64,000 nucleotides of DNA from Acanthococcus lagerstroemiae (lineage: Eukaryota > Arthropoda > Insecta > Hemiptera > Eriococcidae): positions 15,092,603 through 15,156,602 of the forward strand of contig CM063112.1 in the NCBI GenBank assembly GCA_031841125.1, written 5' to 3'. The position numbers and the translations under genes are program-made. Position 1 is the first letter of the stretch; each line of letters begins with the position of its first letter. Positions 10,256 to 19,210 of this stretch are shown piece after piece. The notes beneath the pieces are model-generated. The model ran no database searches, was not told the origin of the DNA, and was given only the letters and a program-made list of their open reading frames with translations.

Positions 10256-10442
10256 ATCAACAATGAAACGAGTTGAGTCGTCACTGAGTGGCAGTGTTAA
10301 ATTATGTTCTGACAGGAACAGAGGAACCATAATTTCGATCCACTTGGCTCTTCATCACCGAAGATACTTCGCGATTGAGTTTGGGAAGATCTTCCCGTTC
10401 TTGCCTTTGTATTTGTACGGCACTTCTCCGTTCCTTATGAGC

Positions 10443-10864
10443 AGGGCTTGAAAGCCGAAAAAAAATTTCAGCTTTCAGCTGTGGCTTTTGAAGCCGTATT
10501 TTTTTCAACTTTCAGCTTCCACGCCCTGAACACATTCAGCTTTCAGCTTTCGGCTTTCAAATCCAACAAAAAATACAGCTTTTTGACTTTTGGCTTTCAG
10601 CTTTCGGCTAGCTTTATAGGTCTTGATTTCTGGACATCTCGAGGTGAATATTTGCCAACACCAAAATTCCGCCATAGGTCACTAACGTCACAACACAGAA
10701 AATCAAGGCACAGAATTTTCAGGGAGGAAAAAGCCGAATAGTACTGGCTTTCAGTTTCCAGCTAGTTTTCGAACCCTGGTATTCAGCTTTAAGCTTTCGG
10801 CTTTCAAATCCCACAAAAAATACAGCTTTTTGGCTTTCAGCTTTCGTCTAGCTTTCAAGCCCTG
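10443..10864. mobile_element. hAT-type MITE with perfect 8-bp duplication CTTATGAG
   Basis: The 422-bp element has 14-bp perfect TIRs (CAGGGCTTGAAAGC) and CTTATGAG on both sides (10435-10442 and 10865-10872). The interior consists largely of AGCTTTCGGCTTTCA words. One ~70-bp block, centred on ACAAAAAATACAGCTTTTTG, is present twice in the same orientation (about 10540-10613 and 10785-10855). No transposase is encoded. An 8-bp duplication with CAG...CTG ends fits the hAT superfamily. Confidence 0.92.
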
Positions 10865-10872
10865 CTTATGAG

Positions 10873-11231
10873 TTACTTGGTCAGCATGCTGTTTCAGGGA
10901 AGTGATGCCATCTTGCCCGCACTGAAAATCTTTATTACAAAAAGTTCAGAGCACCCATGTGCGAGGAAATCAAATTATTATATACAAATCAGAATACAAT
11001 TTGCATCCACAAATTTCCTGTAGAAGTTATTTTATTAATTTTTTATTTTGCATTACTGACCTAATGATGACTTTAATGCCCATGGAAACTTTGCTGTCCA
11101 TTATTCTCTATAATATTTCAAGCATATGGATTTCTTCTGTTTATTTGATTTTCTAAAAGAGATACAAATCATACTTTGAGAATAAAAGAATTCAGGAGTA
11201 ATAAACCTGTATATGACCATATTGTAACAAC
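10873..11231 (-). other. Probable 3' untranslated region of the zinc-finger gene
   Basis: On the minus strand this follows the zinc-finger stop codon and is AT-rich and non-coding. AATAAA occurs at 11145-11140 and again at 10936-10931, about 90 and 300 bases after the stop. Either could direct polyadenylation. The perfect duplication of the hAT MITE starts just beyond. The assignment depends on the zinc-finger exon being real. Confidence 0.4.
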
Positions 11232-11378
11232 TTACTTTTCCTTATTGTCTCTCTTTTCAGATTCATGTAGATGTTTTTTAATTAGGTGTCGTCTCCTGAT
11301 ATTCTTTCTTCTGAACTGTTTGCCACAGGTGTCACATATAAATTTTCCAGGGCAAAGCGCCAGACTTGACAAGAAATA
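11232..11378 (-). CDS. Terminal exon with a C2H2 zinc finger (partial gene)
   Basis: On the minus strand one frame reads CPGKFICDTCGKQF, then RRKNIRRRHLIKKH, and stops at TAA 11234-11232. This is a complete C2H2 finger: Cys codons at 11336-11334 and 11327-11325, 12 residues, His at 11288-11286, 4 residues, His at 11273-11271. The linker is basic and the hydrophobic core Phe is present. The role is probably DNA binding in the nucleus, as for arthropod zinc-finger transcription factors. Two acceptors are possible: CTGTAG ending at 11379, or GTCAAG ending at 11365. Only the second keeps phase with the upstream exon. GTAAGT overlaps the stop codon, so alternative splicing past the stop is conceivable. 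The exon is short and isolated by transposons. The finger is clear; gene identity is unknown. Confidence 0.6.
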   Translation of the reverse strand, partial: YFLSSLALCPGKFICDTCGKQFRRKNIRRRHLIKKHLHESEKRDNKEK

Positions 11379-11436
11379 CTACAGAGAAAAATAAGTTCGA
11401 ATACATTTTTTAATAATTATATTCATTTTTTCATAC

Positions 11437-11579
11437 CTTGGTGATTCAGTTTCAATATTCATGTTATGCTGAATTTTTCCACCTTCATCTTTTGGTTCAC
11501 TAGGATCACTCTGTAGTATGACTTGAGAACTTTGGGAAACTGCCGGAATTGAAGCTTACTCTGGACCCATCGACTCTTT
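11437..11579 (-). CDS. Upstream exon candidate (acidic linker) with an in-frame TAA
   Basis: On the minus strand TGATTTCAG precedes 11579 (good acceptor) and CCAAG is followed by GTATGA at 11436 (fair donor). One frame reads as a polar, acidic linker: ASIPAVSQSSQVILQSDPSE, then PKDEGGKIQHNMNIETESP. That frame runs in phase into the zinc-finger exon when the 11365 acceptor is used (72-bp intron). A TAA at 11558-11556 interrupts the frame near the exon start, and the other two frames also contain stops. So either the exon starts later, the copy carries a nonsense mutation, or the gene is a pseudogene. Sequence composition and splice signals favour a real or recently real exon. Confidence 0.45.
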
Positions 11580-11716
11580 CTGAAATCATGGAAATTTGCG
11601 GGAAGTTTTCTATGAATATCAAATATTTGTCCCATACATTTTATAAAAATTTAAACCCGTAAATGAAACAAGAAAGAGGACAGAATGTAATTTACTTGCG
11701 TTGTCTTGCAGTAGGT

Positions 11717-12382
11717 CAGTGTTGCCGTTTCATCAGCATGAATAGTCGCCAAAATGGCGTATCAAATCGCCAGAAAATCGCTAAGAATGTGAATTTCCAA
11801 AGAATAGCTTATTACTAACGGCCATCAGTTTAACACAGCAGAAGGGAAACCAGAGATGTATTTTTTCTGTTCTAAAATATCAACACGAAAGGTAAAAATA
11901 ACAAGAAATACAAAAAAATGAGTGAAAAAACGAGTGACGATCAAGTAATAAGACTAGCCTGCAATTTTCAACAACTAGTTTCATGACTTCAGTTCAGTCT
12001 TTACCCCAACTTACCCCAACTAAAACTGAGATTTAAAACCATCAGTGAAAAAACAAAGCGAACAATAGTATAATTTTTCAGTCACAAATTCACAAATTTC
12101 AAGGTATAGTTTTTCACTTTCACTTAAAATAAAAAGAAATGCGATAAAACAAAGTCAATGTTAGCACCTTCTGCAGCGAGGAATTCGCCGCGTTTTACAA
12201 TGGTGTTCGTATCTGATACTTCGAAGTTCAAAACAAGTATAGGAAAGAATTTAAAAGAATTTAAAATAGCGTTGTATCAAAATTAAAATACAGTCTACTT
12301 TCTGTTTCTTAAGGAACGACTAGGAACTGGGAACACTGACAAAGAGCCTAGCTGAATGAACCAACTGGAATCACAAGTAGTG

Positions 12383-12422
<40 letters not shown>

Positions 12423-13056
12423 TGAGTACATCCTTTTCTCCATACATAAGAACGACCTTATCAACATTGTTATCTTTGAATTGTAGAAAACAGACCTTAA
12501 CTCAACTGAAATTATTCGCGTTTGGACGCTAAAGAGTTGCTCTCTAGCGGCCTAATGAAATGCGGCGCACTGATTGGTGTATTTGGATGAAAAGATGATC
12601 AGTGACAAAAATGTTCTGCAAAAAAACTGAAGTTGGGCTCATCTGAAAGAAAATGATAAGGGCTAACACTTTAGTTCTCTTCAGTTTTGCATAAAAAACA
12701 ATATTGAAGATGCTAGAGCTCATTTTACTTGTACATGTTTTTGTGGTAAAAATGCCGTGATCATCTTTTCGTCCACGACACTAGCGCATCTACAGGAGTG
12801 TCAAAATGCCAATGGTCTGTTTCCTTTCCGCAATCAACAAATCATTGATAACACTGGTCATTAATTCATTATCTTGAAATTAAAATAACATTCATAATTC
12901 GACATTTAGTGCTAATTCCCTGATATATTCGCAAATTTGTAACTTTCTTGATAAATCGCTAGAAATGTCGCTTGGCGATTTTTTCATGATTTATGTCGCA
13001 ATATTGTACTTCAGTTCGCTAGATCTGGTGACAAAATCGCTAGAACGGCAACACTG
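11717..13056. mobile_element. 1.34-kb hAT-type element with perfect 8-bp duplication CAGTAGGT
   Basis: The left end is CAGTGTTGCCGTT and the right end is AACGGCAACACTG, with CAGTAGGT outside both (11709-11716 and 13057-13064). Subterminal sequence repeats AAATCGCTAG and TGTCGC words near both ends (11760-11790, 12950-13040). No transposase frame survives, so it is a non-autonomous deletion derivative. A 32-base A run (12387-12418) and a separate ~260-bp repeat (12540-12800) lie inside. It sits upstream of the zinc-finger exons on their strand, that is, in the presumed intron. Confidence 0.9.
12540..12800 (-). repeat. Dispersed repeat, copy 1 (nested in the hAT element)
   Basis: This matches the plus-strand sequence 16,560-16,845 in inverted orientation. 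Shared blocks are GAAATGCGGC, CTGATTGGT, a TTGGATGAAAAGATGATCA-like block and, at the other end, CTAGCGCA. Within each copy GATGAAAAGATGATCA-like sequence near one end is complementary to GATCATCTTTTCGTC-like sequence near the other, so it is probably an inverted-repeat element. Exact ends were not resolved. Confidence 0.6.
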
Positions 13057-13064
13057 CAGTAGGT

Positions 13065-13488
13065 TTGCTTAATGACATGGTTACTTCATTTTTACTCACC
13101 GATTTCAAATTCTAATTTTATTGTAATTGTGAAACACATGTACCGGTATCAAATAAGTAACTAGTCAACTGGCGTAGGATTATGTATCAACTATCTGGGT
13201 TGGACGCTTGGACTGTCAATCAATCAATTATCCATGTCTTGAGTTAGGTATGAGTTCTTAGTCATAATTCGTAATTTATGAATTATGAACCTGACCCTCG
13301 AAATTCGACCTGCCATCTTCTATCATTGCTTTTGGTTATTGTTTTCCTTTGTTTGATATCTGATTCTTTCTGTCGGAAATAACGGCCAGTGGTCGATATT
13401 TTCGACTTTAACTCTGATTAGGATGTAAACTTAAAGTTTCAAGTGTTGGCAGCCCTGTATAAAATTTGAGTGATCAAGTATGATTTAC
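13065..13488. other. Unassigned DNA upstream (minus sense) of the zinc-finger exons
   Basis: A GTGAGT donor-like site occurs on the minus strand at 13099-13094, but the frame leading to it is closed by stops and no acceptor was convincing. A short minus-strand open stretch after CCGACAG (near 13375) ends at a CAG/GTCG site. Neither supports an exon call. Confidence 0.3.
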
Positions 13489-13610
13489 CGTAAGGGTGTA
13501 GCAAACTTCAACTATCATTAAGTCGATTAGAAATTCACTTTCAAAGAAAATTTTTCCTAAATTTAACTGCATCATAGCATCATCACCAAGAATTTGAATT
13601 TTAATCAGTT
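13489..13610 (-). CDS. Weak exon candidate in the same orientation as the zinc finger
   Basis: A minus-strand frame stays open across 13674-13474 and reads GDDAMMQLNLGKIFFESEF, followed by LIDLMIVEVCYTL. ACAAGTAG precedes 13610 and CTTACG is followed by GTAAAT at 13488, giving possible splice borders. The LGKIFFESEFLIDLMIV part faintly resembles the start of a BTB/POZ domain, a frequent partner of C2H2 fingers in insects. The similarity is short, the polypyrimidine tract is poor, and the rest of a BTB domain was not found. Treat as speculative. Confidence 0.2.
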
Positions 13611-13660
13611 CTACTTGTAGAATAATTTCTACTCGTTTTTTTACCCTCCTCAAATAATAG

Positions 13661-13819
13661 AGCACTATAAACACAAGTGCGGCAATACACCGTTTTCAAT
13701 CCAACCGTGCCCGTGGTCGCCAAATGCGACTATGCGGAGCGTACCGCGTAGTCAATTCGGCATCGACGGGCACAGTTGGAATCAAAATGGCGTATTGCCG
13801 TACTCATGTTTATAGTGCT
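13661..13819. mobile_element. Palindromic (foldback) MITE, copy 1
   Basis: Almost the whole 159 bp is one inverted repeat, running from AGCACTATAAACA at the left to its complement at the right. It contains GCGGCAATAC/GTATTGCCG and GTGCCCGT/ACGGGCAC arms. The centre is a 26-bp near-palindrome at 13728-13753 containing TATGCGG and CCGCGTA. The single strand could form a hairpin of about 75 bp. The same core occurs in inverse orientation at 61,953-61,978. No coding sequence. Confidence 0.85.
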
Positions 13820-14644
13820 TTACCTGAAGACAGCAGTTTTTCTATTTGAAAGAACACATGATCACTCATTTATTTTCACCCGCACAGGTGATTTTGCAGC
13901 GCACTCTAGTGCAGGTTTATATCCCAATAGCCTAGTCAGAGTTGAAGCTAGGGAAGAAGCTGCGATGTACACATAACCGGGAGCAGCTAGAGGCAACCAG
14001 GGAAACCTACCCACGCTTCCTACCGGCTAAATAATGGTCAGACATGCAAAGCTGCATATTTCATAGCTTATAAGTTATAATCATAATAGGAACATCGTCT
14101 TTTCATTTATTTTTAAATGTATAGGAAAATTCGTTAAAAAATCCGTGTTTTGATGAAATCCGTAGAAAAATCCGGGTTTTCTACGGATGAATTATTAAAA
14201 TCCGCATTTATACGGATAAATTCTTAGATCTGGGAACACTGTAAGAAATAGAGAAATTCCAACTTTCATGATGTTTCAGTTTTGGTAGCCAATAATTTTT
14301 TCTTTTTTGTTGCTAATTCATGCACTGCAGTACAATAAATAACATATGTAGTACATGCAGGGGTTGCTTCGTCACTTAACGTCGTTTAAGTAATTACCTT
14401 CTGTGTTATGAATAGTAAAAATGTACTACAAATATTTCCCATTTCCTCATCTGACCAGAAAAAAAGAAGAAAAAAGACCTCCTCCCTACAAGGAATACGA
14501 AGAATCTACTTCACCAAAATGGCCTCACGACACCCTTGCTGATTACTTTTTCTTCAAATGCTGGTTACTTTCTCGTCATTGTTCCAGAACCTTATTTTAG
14601 GCGAACGTCGAAATATTATAATCTATTGATATTATTAATTATAG
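13820..14644. other. Unassigned, with short inverted words near 14,150-14,235
   Basis: Around 14,150-14,220 ATCCGTAGAAAA, TTTTCTACGGAT and ATACGGATAAAT form small hairpins. They are followed by CTGGGAACACTG, which looks like a hAT right end. No left end was found. The remainder shows nothing recognisable. Confidence 0.35.
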
Positions 14645-15008
14645 CTTACATATCCCATTAATTTTTACACTCCTGTCCTCCCAATTCAGATGTTGCATAG
14701 CCTCCTCCAGAATGTAGTTGAACAAATTTGGTGAAAACGGGTTTCTCTGCTTCACCCCCTTCCAATTTTGAAATTTTCCTCTTTTCTATGTAGTTTTACA
14801 TGGGCAGTAGTTTTTTCGTATAGCTCACGAATAACGTTGATTGCTTTTTGATCTATTTCTTGGGCCTTCATCGCCTTCCATAAGAATTGGTGGTTGACCA
14901 AACAAGAAGAAAACTTTTAAATTTATATTCGTTGGATTTTTCGATAATTTGTTTGTTGATAAAAATTTGGTCGATCTTTGAATAATTTTTGCGAAACTCT
15001 GCTGGATC
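14645..15008 (-). pseudogene. RTE-type reverse transcriptase fragment
   Basis: On the minus strand successive frames give DPAEFRKNYSKIDQIFINKQ, then IIEKSNEYKFK, HQFLWKAMKAQEIDQKAI and LYEKTTAHVKLH. VKQRNPFSPNLFNYILEEAM and LNWEDRSVKINGI follow. These are consecutive blocks of the RTE fingers/palm region, ending just before the FADD box. At least two frameshifts break it. It is a truncated internal fragment of about 120 codons. Confidence 0.8.
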
Positions 15009-16300
15009 AAACAAAAATAATAATAGTAAACATGGCGGCGACATTGCATATGCTGATAATTCGTCGAGTCCCAAATCGGGCAGCGATTTGAAGTATCCCA
15101 ATTTCGATACATTGTTTGATGTTGGGTGCGCGTCCCACGTCTCAGTCCTCCTTGTGGATGGCGGGGAGGGGTGATATTAAAACGCTACAATATGTTTGCA
15201 TGTTTTACCCGGCTGCGGGAAAACCAACGAAGAGGCTGTCTCCTGCTTCACGAAGTCGCTGGGGTTTATTCGTCCGGCCAGTACCCCCCCCCCAAACTTT
15301 TTTGAAAATTTTGAAAATTGTAACTGTCGAACGTAAAACGCCATTTTACGACGCGAATAATGCTGAAAAATACGAACCTTTTTTATCGTTCACCGGGCGT
15401 TCAATTTATGACCGCCGGTTACGACGGCTCCGTCTCATCCGCGAGTATATAGTCGTGCATTATTGTATACGTTTTACCCGCGAACCTAAACAAGCCCCTT
15501 TGTCGATTACACCTGCGATAACACTTTTTCACCTCCATTTTCGTTCATTATTTTCGTAATTTTCGGGTAATTTGGCGTACGCCATGTACACGGATAGAAT
15601 TTCTCGTCCACGAGTTTTATTTGTAAAATCACTTAAAGCGCTTTTGATTGTGACCGAATTTACGACGTTTTATAACCCCCTTTCCTCCCCCCGCCTCCTG
15701 TCCCTCCCTTTGCTGCTCCCTTTTTTACTTCCGGCTATATACGTGGGTATTATGTATAGTGCATTACCTACGTATTTCGACGAACATTTTTATGCCGCAG
15801 AAATGTATACTAAGCGTATACTAATTCATAATAGTTCTTTTTTTGGGGTGGGGAGGAGTCTTTATGTACGCCGAAGATAAAAATTCGGCGGAAAAACATC
15901 GAGGGTGAGGGTTAGGGACGTTCGAGGTATCGTTTTCCCTGTCTTTGTTCGTGTTTATGTTCGAGGTTGACGGCTAAACCAAAAAGCTGGAGACGCCATT
16001 CTCTCAGATTATGTTTCTGTGGATTCTGGGTTGGTTTTAGGCTAAAAATGATGTCTGTACGATGTGAAATCATGCCCCGGTGACGCCCTAATTTTATTTC
16101 TGGTTCGAAATTTTAGGAAATGTGTTACGTCAGTCTACTTCATACGCCTTCATTATTTAGTGACTGTAAGTACCCCACCTCTTCACAAATTACAGTGAAT
16201 CAAAAATCAGAGAGTTCACCAAAAATGTCAAACATACTTTTTTATAGCGTTCAGAACAGATCTAAGAGGACCAAATATATATTAGTGCCCTAGTTTATCT
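15009..16300. other. Unassigned; CpG-richer island about 15,180-15,900
   Basis: Frames up to about 147 codons exist here, but their translations are basic and low-complexity in the way chance frames in CpG-rich DNA are. No family was recognised. A 10-C run lies at 15,284-15,293. The island ends in ordinary AT-rich sequence by about 16,080. Confidence 0.4.
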
Positions 16301-16319
16301 CCATAATTGCACCATAAGC

Positions 16320-16530
16320 ACCTAAATCCAACTTGTGTAGAAGAATTTCAAGCGCCTCTTCTAATTGACTGAGTTTTTTAAAAATATTATGTCATCGGCA
16401 AATCTGAGGTTGTCAAGGTTGATCCCATTGATTCTTATTTCATAATGCCCTCAAACTAGATCGCTAAAAATATTTTACAATGTACAGTTGAATAGATTTG
16501 GCGATAAAGGATCACCCTGTTTTACCTACT
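16320..16530 (-). pseudogene. RTE-type reverse transcriptase palm fragment with intact FADD
   Basis: Minus-strand frames read VKQGDPLSPNLFNCTL and, after a frameshift and stop, EIRINGINLDNLRFADDII. These are the conserved blocks 4 and 5 (QGDPLSP and FADD) of RTE reverse transcriptases. The catalytic aspartates are still present, but the flanks are lost and stops follow immediately, so this is a dead fragment of about 70 codons. Confidence 0.8.
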
Positions 16531-16559
16531 GATCTATTTATTTTGATTCGCATGTAAAG

Positions 16560-16845
16560 CCGACTGCAGGAGCGCTAGTGCACATGTAGAAAAGGTGATC
16601 ATTGGTAGTTTAACCTAACAATATGTACAAAGAAAATGAGAAATATCATCTTTTATGAAAAACTGAAAAGAACAAAAACTTTTCATTCTGTTATTTTCTT
16701 TCTGTTGAGTCCTATTTTTGAAATTCTTGGAGAACATTTTCTGTCACTTTTCGCACATGATCACCTTTTCAACCAAGTCTACCAATCAGCAAGCCGCATT
16801 TCGTTTTGTCAGTAGAGAGCGCACCCTTCAATTTTATACGCGAAT
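16560..16845 (+). repeat. Dispersed repeat, copy 2
   Basis: Counterpart of 12,540-12,800 in the opposite orientation. It begins near GGAGCGCTAGTGCAC and ends near CAGTAGAGAGCGCACC. GAAAAGGTGATCA near the left pairs with TGATCACCTTTTC near the right, 150 bp apart. No coding sequence and no clear target duplication. Confidence 0.55.
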
Positions 16846-18803
16846 TCTTCTGTTTGTTTTGAAAACCAGTTCATCTCTCGGTCTGGCCGATAGAGGGAGA
16901 AAAAATAATAATGAGTCGTGAGGATTTGAAGGAGAATAAAAAGAACGTGGTTTTGAAAAGATCACATACAGAAAGTACAGGCATGCAGATGACAAAAGAC
17001 AATCGTAAGACGCTCACATCGTGCTATACAGAAAGTTAGGCAGGACGATTCATACAAAAATATACATTTGAGAGGAGGTCGCCTCACCGTTAGTATGTCT
17101 TGATATGAAGACATGAAAAATAGAGGTTCGACGTTAGACAGGAATGGGTCTATTTGTCATGTGGATGTTCCATCAAATCATGGGTGAAATTGAAAAAAAC
17201 AGAAAAAAATCAAAAGTACACAGCGTAGCCGTTTGGTACAAATATCCGTTGAAAGTGCATTTACCTTCTTTCCGATTGTATGACTAAATTGTGAATGAAA
17301 TGAAAACCAAGTCAGCAATACGATTTTTCAAGGACATGCACCTGTCTAAAAATTGTTTTTTGGCAAAAAAAAAAAAAGTTGTGGGGTAACCGATAAATGT
17401 TTTGTATGATGCGATGTAAGGTATTACTAGACCTACAACTTCCACTATGTCACTCCTCATATACATACGTATTTTTAGTGTAACAATGTAAGGCAGAATG
17501 CCAAATCTTGGTCACCATGCCAAATTATGATCAATTTTCAAAGTATCGCACACCGAACTATTTTAGAGTTGGTAAGTGCTGCTATCTATGGTAGGTTATT
17601 CTCTAGGTTTCTACCTTCCGAAGGACACCTTTTGCGCTGTAAAATAGTGATTTGTCAAGAAGTTACCAGTGATTTTGTAATTTTACCTGCTTATTTTTCA
17701 CATTTTTTGATGTGCCAAAAAAAACGGATGTGCGCAAAAATTAATATGCTAAGTATTGATTTTGTTGCGGTTCCAATTTTGTTGTAATTATTTTATAAGG
17801 TTTAAAGACTCATTTTTTAGAAAATTTTTTGAAAATAGTTGCCATCTTGTACTGACGTGGAGAAATTAAGAATTTTCTAAATTTTTTTCTTCTTTTTTAA
17901 GTACCATAACTTTGCGAAAATTCAACTTTTCTGGGTTTTTATCCGCTTCAGTGGTATATTTTGTGTCCTAAATTTATTTCTGATCGAGAAATTAAGCAAA
18001 AACACGATTTGGAAGTTGACCCAAAAGAATTGGCAACTGTTTCAAAATCAACAAGCGACGAAAGTTTCAATTTGAATTAAAATTTCATGCAAATTTTTGG
18101 TCGACCAAGAATTGGAAGTCGGTGTCGAATTTCAAATAATAAAAATTCACCCATTCATCTTACCGCGTTTCGGTTTTCAGATTTATGCTTCGTTCTATTT
18201 GGTCTTTCATGCTATAATAAGCGAAATTATTTTGGAGAGGTGACCAATAATTGGCAGCCATGTCAAATTATGGTCAAATTGATACTCTTCAGTAGGTGAT
18301 TACTGTGATGCTAGCCATGCTTGGTGCTTCGTAATCATTGCAATTTGTTGAGCAATCCTTTAATTTTATGGTGCCATAAAGCTAATTTTTTATGGGGAAT
18401 ATTGTACGACACAACAAAAAAAAAGGTTGCACAAGAGGACTTTTGCATACTAAATAATGGTATAATATAACGACAACATTAACAACATCTATTTCATTAG
18501 TAAAAACGACAAAAAATATTTTTGAACGACTTTTATTTTAAACGACAATTCATTATATTCCCCACCAATAATATTTTTTCTCGTGCGCACATATTATGCC
18601 ATGTGCCGAAAGTTTTCATCACTGATATGTTTTTGTGCGATATGGCTTTTTTACACACATGGCGTTCATAGCCACAGGCAGCTTATTTAAAAAAAAATCT
18701 TTGAAGTTTGAGCGAAATCGGAAAATGTTAACCTGTAGGAATTAACATCAATTTATGGAATTTGAGCTTCAATCGCTGAGGGTACCTCTCGATATGAGCT
18801 TAA
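16846..18803. other. Unassigned AT-rich DNA with a short direct repeat
   Basis: CATGCCAAATTATGATCAA near 17,516 and CATGTCAAATTATGGTCAA near 18,258 are similar, and both are preceded by TTGG and GGTGACC-like words. This may be two ends or two units of an old repeat. No gene, RNA or transposon end could be fixed. Confidence 0.35.
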
Positions 18804-18888
18804 AATTGAAGCGCTACGTGGAAGAAGGGCTTTCGTCTCATAAGAAATACACTGATCGAAGGCCCTTTTTTCACGTAGCGTTTCAATT
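18804..18888. repeat. 85-bp hairpin-forming inverted repeat
   Basis: AATTGAAGCGCTACGTG, followed by AGGGCTTTCG, is repeated in inverted form as CGAAGGCCCTT, then CACGTAGCGTTTCAATT. The arms are about 32 bp with a few mismatches around a ~20-bp loop. It is probably a minimal MITE; no flanking duplication was resolved. Confidence 0.7.
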
Positions 18889-18904
18889 ATTTTCTATTCC
18901 AAAT

Positions 18905-19210
18905 GAAGGTTTTAAGAGTCACTGACTTCATTTCAGGGGTTATTCTTTCCCTGCTTTCTATTAAGGCTCCCCTTCGAACTAATTTTCAGTTACTCCAATT
19001 TTCGTGTTCTTTACATCGGCTAGTAAGGTTTTTTAAGTCGCTGAATCCGTTTCAGTTGTTTTTTCTTCTCTCCCCTCCACCCTTCAGGCTTCACATGGGG
19101 CCAGTCTCCAATTACTCCAGTGTTCCCGATTTCCAAGTTCTGGAAGTCAATAGTACGGTTTTTGGGGTCGCTTAATCCGTTTCTGGAGTCATTTTCTCTA
19201 TGCACTTCGC
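18905..19210. repeat. Degenerate tandem repeat, period about 127 bp
   Basis: Similar openings occur at about 18,908 (AAGAGTCACTGACTTCATTTC), 19,035 (AAGTCGCTGAATCCGTTTCAG) and 19,163 (GGGTCGCTTAATCCGTTTC). Blocks of ATTACTCCA and CTTCAGGCTTCAC follow. The third unit is partial. GTCGCTGATTTCG and TTCAGGCTTCAC at 56.4-56.7 kb belong to the same family. Confidence 0.6.

Noticed and set aside
15116..15559. 147-codon frame in the 15-kb CpG-richer island
   Set aside because: Basic, proline- and arginine-rich translation without domain, conserved motif or splice signals; best explained by base composition.
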